Source of the DNA: Sedimentitalea sp042687825
GTDB taxonomy: Bacteria > Pseudomonadota > Alphaproteobacteria > Rhodobacterales > Rhodobacteraceae
Direction of reading: 5' to 3'
DNA: 36,622 bases
Assembly: GCF_042687825.1 (NCBI RefSeq)
Contig: NZ_JBHUQE010000026.1
Location: 1-36,622 of the forward strand
Position 1 is the stretch's first letter, and each line of letters opens with the position of its first letter. Position numbers and translations under genes: made by a program. The notes under the pieces are model-generated. The model made no database searches, was not told where the DNA came from, and worked only from the letters and a program-made list of their open reading frames with translations. Shown here one piece after another: positions 16,216-23,465 of the stretch.

Positions 16216-17052
16216 TTGAGTCTCTTTGTTTTCCTGTCGGTTCTGTTCGCAGCCTTTCTGCACGCCCTGTGGAATGCGCTGATCAAGAACGGCAGCTCGA
16301 AGATGACCGGCATGCTGATCCTGACGCTGGTGCAGGGCGGTATCGGGTTTGGCATTGCGCTGACCTTGCCCTGGCCCACGGGCGAGGTCTGGCGGTGGCT
16401 GCTGTTCTCGGGGCTGTTTCACGCCGGTTACAAGCTGTTTCTGGCCTTTGCCTATGAACAGGGCGACCTCAGCCGGGTCTATCCGATCGCCCGCGGGGCG
16501 GCGCCGATGCTGGTGACCGGGTTCAGCGCGGCGGCGCTTGCCGACGTGATCGCGCCGCTGGAATATGTCGGTATCTTCGTTCTGGGCACCGGCATCGCGG
16601 TCATGGCGCGCGGCGCGTTTGCCAACGGCGAATCCCGGCGATTGGTGCCGCTGGCGCTGGGTTCGGCGCTGATGACAGCGGGCTATTCCCTGGTCGATGG
16701 GCTGGGCGCGCGGGTGGCGGGCGACGCGGTCCTGTATGTCGCCTGGCTGTTCACCCTGGATGCGGCCCTGTTCACGCCGCTGTGCCTGGCGCTGCGGGGG
16801 CGGGATGTGTTGCGGGCCAGCCGCGGGGACTGGCTGCGCGGCAGCCTGGCGGCGGTGGCCTCGTATGGCGCCTATGCGATCGCGGTCTGGGCGATGACGC
16901 AGGCGCCGATCGCGCTGGTGGCAGCGCTGCGTGAAACCTCGATCCTGTTCGCGGTGCTGATCGGCTGGCTGGGCTTTGGCGACCGCATGGATCGGGCCAA
17001 GGCGCTGGCGGCGGTGCTGATCCTGTCCGGCATGGCGCTGACACGGTTGTGA
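16216..17052 (+). CDS. EamA/DMT superfamily permease
   Basis: This 278-aa protein has about ten hydrophobic helices and two EamA-type halves (about 5-135 and 150-276), with the N-terminal pattern FAAFLHALWNALIKNGSSK of drug/metabolite transporters. It probably exports a small metabolite across the inner membrane; the substrate is unknown. The only plausible start is TTG at 16216, since no ATG or GTG lies in frame before the first helix; the ribosome site is weak. The start lies within the second copy of the assembly duplication but is unaffected by it. A large stem-loop follows the gene. Confidence 0.8.
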   Translation: MSLFVFLSVLFAAFLHALWNALIKNGSSKMTGMLILTLVQGGIGFGIALTLPWPTGEVWRWLLFSGLFHAGYKLFLAFAYEQGDLSRVYPIARGAAPMLVTGFSAAALADVIAPLEYVGIFVLGTGIAVMARGAFANGESRRLVPLALGSALMTAGYSLVDGLGARVAGDAVLYVAWLFTLDAALFTPLCLALRGRDVLRASRGDWLRGSLAAVASYGAYAIAVWAMTQAPIALVAALRETSILFAVLIGWLGFGDRMDRAKALAAVLILSGMALTRL

Positions 17053-17059
17053 CGGGGCA

Positions 17060-17106
17060 GGCGGCGCAATCCGGCACACCCGGCAATCGCCCGGATTTTC
17101 GCCGCC
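17060..17106 (+). terminator. long stem-loop after the permease gene
   Basis: GGCGGCG (17060-17066) pairs with CGCCGCC (17100-17106). Inside it, AATCCGG (17068-17074) pairs with CCGGATT (17091-17097), with a one-base and a two-base bulge and a 16-nt loop. It begins 8 nt after the stop and should block 3' exonucleases or end transcription. Confidence 0.5.
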
Positions 17107-17184
17107 CCGGGGCAAGAAAACCGTTTGCATCCGGCGGCATCGCAAAGCACCGTAGGTCAACCCATCCGACAAGGAGATGAACCT

Positions 17185-17652
17185 TTGAGCAACACCGAGG
17201 ATCGCGCCGCCCTGAAACAGGCGGTACAGGCAAAGCTGATGTCGCTGGAAGAGGCGGAACTGGCCGCCGCCAAGGCACATTACGAAAGCTTTCTGCGCGA
17301 CTCGCAGTTGGACGGCCGCGAGGCGCATGACAAGGACGATATTGCCGATGCCCGCGAAAACGCCGATCTGGCCGCGGCCTTTGACCATCCGGTGCACACC
17401 CACAGCGCCAAGATCGATGCCATCGAGAACACCGATTTTTCGCTGACCGATACGGTGCGTCCGGGGGCGATCGTTTCGTTCAACAACCGGCATTTCATCG
17501 TCGTGGTCTCGACGGTGAAATTCCAGTGCAACGATGTCACCTATATGGGCATTTCCACGCAAAGCCCGATCTACAAGGCCATGGCCGGGCTGCAGGAAGG
17601 CGACAGCTTTACCTTTAATGGCCGCGAAATCACGCTGGACAGCGTTCTGTAG
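17185..17652 (+). CDS. GreA/GreB-like transcription elongation factor homologue
   Basis: This 155-aa protein has a helical N-terminal part (about 1-60) with many Glu, Ala and Lys residues. A C-terminal beta-rich domain (about 85-155) includes GAIVSFNNRHFIVVV and STQSPIYKAMAGLQEGDSFTFNGREITL. The order and the SPI-x(4)-GLQEGD motif resemble the Gre C-terminal domain (SPIGRAL-x-GKKVGD). It could act at the RNA polymerase secondary channel, but it lacks a clearly canonical coiled-coil tip, so cleavage-factor activity is not assured. The start is TTG at 17185, with AAGGAG at 17171-17176 exactly 8 bases upstream; an ATG at 17177 gives only three codons. Confidence 0.6.
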   Translation: MSNTEDRAALKQAVQAKLMSLEEAELAAAKAHYESFLRDSQLDGREAHDKDDIADARENADLAAAFDHPVHTHSAKIDAIENTDFSLTDTVRPGAIVSFNNRHFIVVVSTVKFQCNDVTYMGISTQSPIYKAMAGLQEGDSFTFNGREITLDSVL

Positions 17653-17789
17653 CGTCGGGCCGGCCCTGCGCCGGTCGTCCCTGCCGGGGGCCGGCGTTCC
17701 GCCACCAGACGGGCCGCGCGGCGGTGTGTGTCCGTCAGGCAGGCGATAAAACCCTCGCCAAAACGGCGCGACGGGCGTATTCCCTTCAC

Positions 17790-19022
17790 ATGGCAAATAT
17801 CGTCCCCATCGCCGAGGCGCGAACCCTGCCGCTGTGGCGGCGCCCGGTGACCTTGCTGTTCGTCACGGCGATGACGATGCCGGTGGCGTTCTATACCTGG
17901 TATGCGCTCTTGAACAATTTCGTCATCGAAATGGCGCAGTTTGACGGGGCCGATATCGGGCTGTTGCACACGGTGCGTGAAATACCCGGCTTTCTGGCCG
18001 TCGGGGTGATCGCCCTGATCCTGTTCGTGCGCGAACAGGTGTTGGGGCTGGTGTCGCTGGCGATGCTGGGTCTGGCCACGGCCTTTACCGCCTGGTTTCC
18101 CAGTCTCGGCGGGCTGCTGTTCCTGACCCTGCTCAGTTCGATCGGCTTTCACTATTTCGAGACGGTGAACCAGTCGCTGCAATTGCAATGGCTGCCCAAG
18201 GCGCGCGCGCCACAGATTCTGGGGTGGATCATGGGCGCGGCTTCGGCGGTGACGCTGGCGGTCTATGTGCTGATCGTTCTGATGTGGGAGCCGCTGGGGC
18301 TGACCTATAACCTGGTGTTCATGACCGCGGGCGGGGTGACCTTTGGCATGGCCGTGCTGTGCCTGATCGCCTTTCCGCAATTCGAGGCGCCGCATCCGCA
18401 GATCAAGAAAATGGTGCTGCGCCGCCGCTATTGGCTGTATTATGCGCTGCAGTTCATGTCCGGGGCGCGGCGGCAGATTTTCATGGTCTTTGCCGGCTTC
18501 ATGATGGTCGAAAGGTTCGGCTTTCAGGTGCATGAACTGACCGGACTCTACCTGATCAACCTGGTGGTCAACATGGTCGCCGCGCCGTTTCTGGGCCGTG
18601 CGGTCGGGCATTTCGGCGAGCGCCGGACGCTGATCTGCGAATATGTCGGGCTGGCCGTGGTGTTCCTGATGTATGGTGGCGTCTACTGGTTCGGCTGGGG
18701 CGTCTTCCTGGCGGCGACGCTCTATGTGATCGACCACATCCTGTTCGGTCTGGCGCTGGCGCTGAAAACCTATTTCCAGAAAATAGCCGATCCCGGCGAT
18801 ATCGCCCCCACCGCCGCCGTGGCCTTTACCATCAACCATATCGCGGCAGTGTTCCTGCCGGTGCTGCTGGGTCTGTTGTGGGTGATCTCGCCGGCAGCGG
18901 TTTTCGGGCTGGCCGCCGGCATGGCGCTGATCTCGCTGGCTCTGTCGCTGCTGATCCCGCGCCACCCGGAACCGGGGCGCGAAACGGTCTTTGCCCGTGG
19001 CTGGCCCGCCGTGGCGGAATAG
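17790..19022 (+). CDS. MFS-type transporter
   Basis: This 410-aa protein has about 12 predicted helices, split by a central basic loop (HPQIKKMVLRRRYW) as in the major facilitator superfamily. The N-terminal region lacks a recognisable sugar or drug signature, so the substrate is unknown. The ATG at 17790 is used because it fits the start of the first helix; the ribosome site is weak, and an in-frame GTG start at 17724 would add 22 unusual residues. It is a single gene, 137 nt after the GreA-like gene. Confidence 0.78.
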   Translation: MANIVPIAEARTLPLWRRPVTLLFVTAMTMPVAFYTWYALLNNFVIEMAQFDGADIGLLHTVREIPGFLAVGVIALILFVREQVLGLVSLAMLGLATAFTAWFPSLGGLLFLTLLSSIGFHYFETVNQSLQLQWLPKARAPQILGWIMGAASAVTLAVYVLIVLMWEPLGLTYNLVFMTAGGVTFGMAVLCLIAFPQFEAPHPQIKKMVLRRRYWLYYALQFMSGARRQIFMVFAGFMMVERFGFQVHELTGLYLINLVVNMVAAPFLGRAVGHFGERRTLICEYVGLAVVFLMYGGVYWFGWGVFLAATLYVIDHILFGLALALKTYFQKIADPGDIAPTAAVAFTINHIAAVFLPVLLGLLWVISPAAVFGLAAGMALISLALSLLIPRHPEPGRETVFARGWPAVAE

Positions 19023-19058
19023 CTGCCGGCCGGATGCGGGGTTCATCGCCGGTCGCGC

Positions 19059-19087
19059 TTGACCTTGGGCTGCCGCAGCCCTAGGCC
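19059..19087 (+). promoter_or_regulatory. prmA promoter
   Basis: TTGACC (19059-19064) and TAGGCC (19082-19087) are spaced by 17 bp, 26 nt before the prmA ATG. The first ten bases, TTGACCTTGG, are the same as in the permease promoter at 16155. Confidence 0.5.
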
Positions 19088-19113
19088 CGTGCCGACCCTT
19101 GCAGGAGACGCCG

Positions 19114-19989
19114 ATGCCCACCTTTACCGCCCTCACCACGTTGACCGGCAAGAAACCCGCCGAGGCTTTGGGCGCGGCGATGGAGCGGTTGCAGCCGGAA
19201 CCCACCGGCGTCGGCGTGTTCGAAGTCGAGGACGGCTCGGGCCTGTGGGAGGTCGGCGGCTATTTTGATTGCGAACCCGAAGCGACGGCACTGGCGCTGC
19301 TGGCGGCGGCGTTTCAGGCCAAGCCCTTTGTCGTTTCGCAACTGCCGGAAACCGACTGGGTTGCGCATGTGCGCCGCGAATTGGCGCCGGTGCAGGCCGG
19401 TCGGTTCTTTGTCTATGGCAGCCATGATGCCGACAAGGTGCCAGCCGGGGCCGAGCCGCTGCTGATCGAGGCGGCGATGGCCTTTGGCACCGGGCATCAT
19501 GGCACCACGCTGGGCTGTCTGCGGGCGCTGGAAAACCTTGTCGGCCAGGGCGTCGCGGCAAGACGCGTTGCCGATATCGGCTGCGGCACGGCGGTTCTGG
19601 CCATGGCGGCGGCACGGGTCTGGGACGGCACCATCCTGGCCAGCGACATCGACCAGGTCGCGGTCGAGGTCGCCGAGGCCAATCTGCGGGCCAATGGCTT
19701 GCAGGGACGCATCGCCTGCGTCGAGGCCGCCGGCTTCGATCATCCCGATCTGCGCGCGGCGGCGCCCTATGATCTGATATTCGCCAATATCCTCAAAGGT
19801 CCGCTGGTGGCGCTGGCGCCGGATCTGATCGCCAGCCTGACTGCGGGCGGCCATGCCATTCTGTCCGGCATCCTGAACGAACAGGCCGAGGATGTGATCG
19901 CGGTTTATGCCGCATGCGAAACCAATCTGGTGGGACGAGAGCAGATTGGTGACTGGACGACCCTGATCGTTCAAAAAGGATCCGCATAA
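19114..19989 (+). CDS. prmA: ribosomal protein L11 methyltransferase
   Basis: This 291-aa enzyme methylates ribosomal protein L11 using S-adenosylmethionine. The family motif AFGTGHHGTT spans residues 123-132. SAM motif I is DIGCGTA (154-160), and FANILKGPL (about 223-231) supplies the substrate-binding Asn. The N-terminal L11-binding domain covers about 1-100. The ATG at 19114 follows AGGAG (19103-19107) by 6 bases. An in-frame TTG at 19099 overlaps that ribosome site and is rejected. Confidence 0.94.
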   Translation: MPTFTALTTLTGKKPAEALGAAMERLQPEPTGVGVFEVEDGSGLWEVGGYFDCEPEATALALLAAAFQAKPFVVSQLPETDWVAHVRRELAPVQAGRFFVYGSHDADKVPAGAEPLLIEAAMAFGTGHHGTTLGCLRALENLVGQGVAARRVADIGCGTAVLAMAAARVWDGTILASDIDQVAVEVAEANLRANGLQGRIACVEAAGFDHPDLRAAAPYDLIFANILKGPLVALAPDLIASLTAGGHAILSGILNEQAEDVIAVYAACETNLVGREQIGDWTTLIVQKGSA

Positions 19990-20035
19990 GCGGCAAATTG
20001 TCTGTATCTTGGACGGCTGCCCCTTTTTCGCCACA

Positions 20036-20060
20036 ATTGATCGATAAAAATTGATTCAAT
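20036..20060 (+). promoter_or_regulatory. AT-rich patch with ATTGAT repeats before the 114-aa gene
   Basis: ATTGAT occurs at 20036-20041 and 20050-20055. The second copy is part of the palindrome ATTGATTCAAT (20050-20060). The AT-rich block in a GC-rich context suggests promoter or operator function for the gene starting at 20090. It does not fit the FNR consensus (TTGAT-N4-ATCAA). Confidence 0.3.
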
Positions 20061-20089
20061 CCGGTGGGGGCCGGTTCCAAGAGGCTGTC

Positions 20090-20434
20090 ATGAACGAGTG
20101 CCAGATCGACTTTTTTGCGCGCCTGAAACGGCTTGAGGCGACGCGACAACCGGCCGCGCGAAGCCTGACGGGGCGGATGCTTCCGGCCGGTCTGATTGCC
20201 GGGATGAAACGGCCAGCGTCCTGGCGTGTCACCACCCGTCTTGCCGCGGTCATCTTGATGACATTCTTCGTGTTCAAGGGCGGACTGATGGCGGGTCTGG
20301 GCGAAGACTCCTATCGCGACGCAGTCGCCCGGTCGCAGAACGGTGTGCTGATCGAAAGGGGCGGGGCGCTGCTGATGCAGATGGACCCTCTGAGCCGCTG
20401 GATTGCGCGTTCGATCAGAATGGTCGCAAGCTAG
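20090..20434 (+). CDS. hypothetical protein with one membrane helix
   Basis: This 114-aa protein has a basic N-terminal region of about 48 residues and one hydrophobic helix at about 49-68 (RLAAVILMTFFVFKGGLMAGL). A C-terminal part ends in the pattern GALLMQMDPLSRWIARSIR. That C-terminal pattern seems familiar from Roseobacter hypothetical proteins, but I cannot name a family. The topology would leave the C-terminus in the periplasm. It ends 38 nt before a bidirectional terminator shared with the convergent DUF1127 gene. Confidence 0.65.
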   Translation: MNECQIDFFARLKRLEATRQPAARSLTGRMLPAGLIAGMKRPASWRVTTRLAAVILMTFFVFKGGLMAGLGEDSYRDAVARSQNGVLIERGGALLMQMDPLSRWIARSIRMVAS

Positions 20435-20472
20435 CGCGCCGGCCGGTCCGAACGGCAAGGCCGCGACAAGCA

Positions 20473-20503
20473 AAAGCCGCGTACCCGGAGGGGGCGCGGC
20501 TTT
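20473..20503. terminator. bidirectional intrinsic terminator
   Basis: AAAGCCGCG (20473-20481) pairs perfectly with CGCGGCTTT (20495-20503). The A-tract on one side and T-tract on the other give a U-run on both strands. It serves the 114-aa gene on the plus strand and the DUF1127 gene on the minus strand. Confidence 0.8.
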
Positions 20504-20575
20504 CTGTCGGTGTTCCGGCGACTCGTTCCGGGCCGCGCGGGGCCGGTTTCGGCGGCGGCCCTGGCCGTCAAGACC

Positions 20576-20794
20576 TCAGAAACGGATCTTTCCATGGGCA
20601 ACCGAGTCGATGTCGCCGCGTTCCAGACCGATATCTGCCAGTTCGCGATCCGACAGGCTCGACAAGGCGTTGCGGGTCATGCGGGCATCGTTCCATGCGG
20701 CAATCATGCCGCCCAGATTGGTCAGAAAGGCGCCGATGCGGCCGGAATGGCCGAGCGAGCCGTAAGTGGTGCGGGTGGTGTCAATAGCAGCCAT
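20576..20794 (-). CDS. DUF1127 (YjiS-like) domain protein
   Basis: This 72-aa protein ends in a DUF1127 motif: RNALSSLSDRELADIGLERG at about residues 41-60. Small DUF1127 proteins are abundant in alphaproteobacteria, and in Rhodobacter sphaeroides one (CcaF1) has been reported to bind RNA and to be linked with stress-induced small RNAs; an RNA-binding role here is inferred from that. The ATG has a GAGGAC ribosome site 9 bases away on the minus strand. The gene has its own promoter at 20904-20932, overlapped by a palindrome, and about 70 nt of structured 3' UTR before the shared terminator. Confidence 0.88.
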   Translation of the reverse strand: MAAIDTTRTTYGSLGHSGRIGAFLTNLGGMIAAWNDARMTRNALSSLSDRELADIGLERGDIDSVAHGKIRF

Positions 20795-20897
20795 GTCCGT
20801 GTGTCCTCTGTTCGTGTGTCAGGCGTGATTCTGTGTTGCTTCGGAGGGCAGATACGGATGCGCCCGGCGCCGGACAACTGCGGAAAATGCATAGTTT

Positions 20898-20932
20898 CCA
20901 TGCAATATGTGCATGGGAGAAAATGTCTGTAA
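20898..20932 (-). promoter_or_regulatory. DUF1127 promoter overlapped by a palindromic operator
   Basis: On the minus strand TTACAG (plus 20927-20932) and CATATT (plus 20904-20909) are spaced by 17 bp, a good promoter. The inverted repeat CCATGCA-ATATG-TGCATGG (20898-20916) covers the -10 element, the position expected for a repressor site. A further ATGCAT lies at 20888-20893. Confidence 0.5.
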
Positions 20933-20959
20933 CTTACTAATAAAACAGGTGAAAATAGC

Positions 20960-21085
20960 ATGGCGACAGTGTCGTTTTCCGACCCGGAGATGTCGCAATT
21001 TTCTCGGAATGTCGCAACCGGACAAGCAAGGTCGCATACTGGCGGTGTTGCAAAACTCATGGACCATGTTCGCGTTTCGTGCTAG
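20960..21085 (+). CDS. possible 41-aa small ORF upstream of ruvC
   Basis: An ATG at 20960 preceded by AGGTGA (20948-20953, 6-base spacing) opens a 41-codon frame ending at TAG 21083-21085. The product starts MATVSFSDPEMSQFSRN and has a balanced composition with no membrane helix. No family is recognised. It would fill most of the DUF1127-ruvC gap and overlaps the TGTCGCAA repeats and a LexA-like box. It could be a small protein, or a chance frame in a regulatory region. Confidence 0.3.
   Translation: MATVSFSDPEMSQFSRNVATGQARSHTGGVAKLMDHVRVSC
20970..21053 (+). repeat. phased TGTCGCAA-like repeats
   Basis: TGTCGT (20970), TGTCGCAA (20991), TGTCGCAA (21010), GGTCGCAT (21030) and TGTTGCAA (21046) lie on one strand. 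The first four are spaced 21, 19 and 20 bp, close to two helical turns. This suggests an array for a protein that binds one face of the DNA between the divergent DUF1127 and ruvC genes. Confidence 0.45.
21068..21082 (+). promoter_or_regulatory. degenerate LexA-like box upstream of ruvC
   Basis: GTTC-N7-GTGC matches the alphaproteobacterial LexA consensus GTTC-N7-GTTC with one mismatch, 77 nt before the ruvC ATG. SOS control of ruv genes would make sense, but a one-mismatch site can occur by chance. Confidence 0.3.
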
Positions 21086-21158
21086 TGCATCAAAAAAGCA
21101 ACAAAATGGCTGCAAAAGATCGAGCGCAGCGTACCGAAACAGGCAGGAACGGGCAGGC

Positions 21159-21656
21159 ATGCGAATTTTGGGCATCGATCCGGGGCTGCGGACCCTGGGA
21201 TGGGGCGTGATCGACTCGAACGGATCGCGGTTGCGCCATGTCGCCAATGGCCAGATCAAGTCCAACGGAGGCGATCTGGCAGTACGGTTGTTGTCGCTCT
21301 ATGACCAGTTGGGCGAGGTACTACGCTTGCACCGGCCCGAGTCTGCCGCAGTCGAGCAGACCTTTGTCAACAAGGACGGCGCCGGCACGCTCAAGCTGGG
21401 CCAGGCGCGAGGTATTGCGCTGCTGGTGCCGGCTCAGGCGGGTCTGCCGGTCGGCGAATATGCACCCAACCGGGTGAAAAAGACCGTGGTGGGTGTCGGG
21501 CACGCGGACAAGGCGCAAGTGCTGCACATGGTACGGTTGCAACTGCCGGGTTGCGAACCGGCCGGGCCGGATGCTGCCGACGCGCTGGCGATCGCCATGT
21601 GCCACGCGTTCTATAGCGCCGCAGCCGCGACAACCCTGCGCGAGGCGCGGGCATGA
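21159..21656 (+). CDS. ruvC: Holliday junction endonuclease RuvC
   Basis: This 165-aa nuclease cuts Holliday junctions as part of the RuvABC resolvasome. All four catalytic acids are in the canonical positions: D7 (LGIDPGL), E66 (AAVEQTF), D138 and D141 (GPDAADALA). The ATG at 21159 gives the standard start MRILGIDPG; the frame is open upstream to 20907, but that part has no homology to RuvC. The stop overlaps the ruvA start (ATGA). Expression may respond to the array and LexA-like box upstream. Confidence 0.97.
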   Translation: MRILGIDPGLRTLGWGVIDSNGSRLRHVANGQIKSNGGDLAVRLLSLYDQLGEVLRLHRPESAAVEQTFVNKDGAGTLKLGQARGIALLVPAQAGLPVGEYAPNRVKKTVVGVGHADKAQVLHMVRLQLPGCEPAGPDAADALAIAMCHAFYSAAAATTLREARA

Positions 21657-22333
21657 TCGGGCGGTTGCGGGGTCGGCTGGAATATCGCGGCAGCGATCAC
21701 ATTCTGATCGACGTTCAGGGGGTTGGCTATATCGTGCATTGCTCGGATCGCACGCTGGCCGCGCTGCCAGGGCCGGGCGAGGCGGTTTCGCTGTTCACCG
21801 ATCTGCTGGTGCGCGAGGATCTGATGCAGCTTTTCGGCTTTCCCAGCCTGATGGAAAAGGAATGGCACCGGCTGCTGATGAGCGTACAGGGCGTGGGGGC
21901 CAAGGCCTCGCTGGCGATTCTTGGCGCGCTTGGCGCCGACGGCGTGGGCCGGGCGATCGCGCTGGGCGACTGGAAAAGCGTAACGGTCGCCAAGGGCATC
22001 GGCCCCAAGACGGCGCAGCGGGTGGTTCTGGATCTCAAGGACAAGGCGCCCGACGTGATGGCGATGGCCGGCGCCCGGACGAGAAACATACCCGAGCCCG
22101 TGCCCGAGGCCGATGTGATCGAGCCGGTGCCGTCTGTCGCGCCCGGACCGGGCACGGCCGTGGGCCAGACCGACATTTCGGCGCAGGCGGATGCGCTGTC
22201 GGCCCTGTCCAATCTGGGTTATGCGCCTGCCGATGCGGCGGCGGCGGTGGCCGAGGCCGCCGGCGCGATGCCCGGTGCACACGAGGCCGATCTGATACGG
22301 GCCGCCCTGAAACTGTTGGCGCCGAAAGGCTAG
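21653..22333 (+). CDS. ruvA: Holliday junction branch migration protein RuvA
   Basis: This 226-aa DNA-binding subunit forms tetramers on Holliday junctions and loads RuvB. The N-terminal OB domain (1-62) starts MIGRLRGRLEY. The helix-hairpin-helix domain (about 63-140) shows LLMSVQGVGAKASLAIL and VAKGIGPKTAQRVVLDLKDK. A proline-rich linker (about 148-165) joins the RuvB-binding domain III (about 170-226). Its ATG overlaps the ruvC stop. An 8-bp hairpin (CCCGCAGC-GCC-GCTGCGGG, 22342-22360) lies in the 49-nt gap before ruvB. Confidence 0.97.
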   Translation: MIGRLRGRLEYRGSDHILIDVQGVGYIVHCSDRTLAALPGPGEAVSLFTDLLVREDLMQLFGFPSLMEKEWHRLLMSVQGVGAKASLAILGALGADGVGRAIALGDWKSVTVAKGIGPKTAQRVVLDLKDKAPDVMAMAGARTRNIPEPVPEADVIEPVPSVAPGPGTAVGQTDISAQADALSALSNLGYAPADAAAAVAEAAGAMPGAHEADLIRAALKLLAPKG

Positions 22334-22382
22334 ACGAGGCACCCGCAGCGCCGCTGCGGGGTGATGCGGCTGGAGAGCTGAA

Positions 22383-23402
<1,020 letters not shown>

Positions 23403-23425
23403 ACCCTTGCTCTGCAGAATCTATA

Positions 23426-23457
23426 GCCTCCGGCGGGGATATTTCTGGCAAGAGGAA
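23426..23457 (+). repeat. Rhodobacterales-type intergenic motif (CCTCCGGCGGGGATATTT...)
   Basis: The stretch GCCTCCGGCGGGGATATTT followed by CTGGCAAGAGGAAA resembles a short sequence that I recall seeing in many Rhodobacterales intergenic regions. It contains a CCTCCGG-type hairpin, and its 3' end provides the AGAGGA ribosome site of the next gene. A weaker relative of the ATATTT core lies at 7655-7672 before ycjX. Confidence 0.4.
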
Positions 23458-23465
23458 AAGGGCGC

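Larger units (their letters stand above)
15923..16221. repeat. 149-bp perfect direct repeat flanking a single N
   Basis: Bases 15923-16071 and 16073-16221 are identical, separated by one undetermined base at 16072. Copy 1 contains the last ileS codons, its stop and the GC-rich hairpin. Copy 2 repeats the ileS tail and runs into the EamA permease start. A perfect duplication meeting exactly at an N is the mark of two contigs with overlapping ends joined without merging. The genome probably has one copy. Confidence 0.93.

Noticed and set aside
15858..16457. Plus-strand frame running through the N and both repeat copies
   Set aside because: It exists only because of the duplicated contig overlap and is out of frame with ileS and the permease.
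13966..17796. Very long minus-strand open frame (over 1200 codons) across ileS and the permease genes
   Set aside because: It is antisense to clear ileS, EamA and GreA-like genes, crosses the N, and its product is rich in Arg, His, Gln and Pro without any domain. It is a byproduct of GC-rich codon use.
20036..20055. Possible FNR box in the AT-rich patch before the 114-aa gene
   Set aside because: TTGAT is present but the second half-site ATCAA is not at the required 4-bp spacing.
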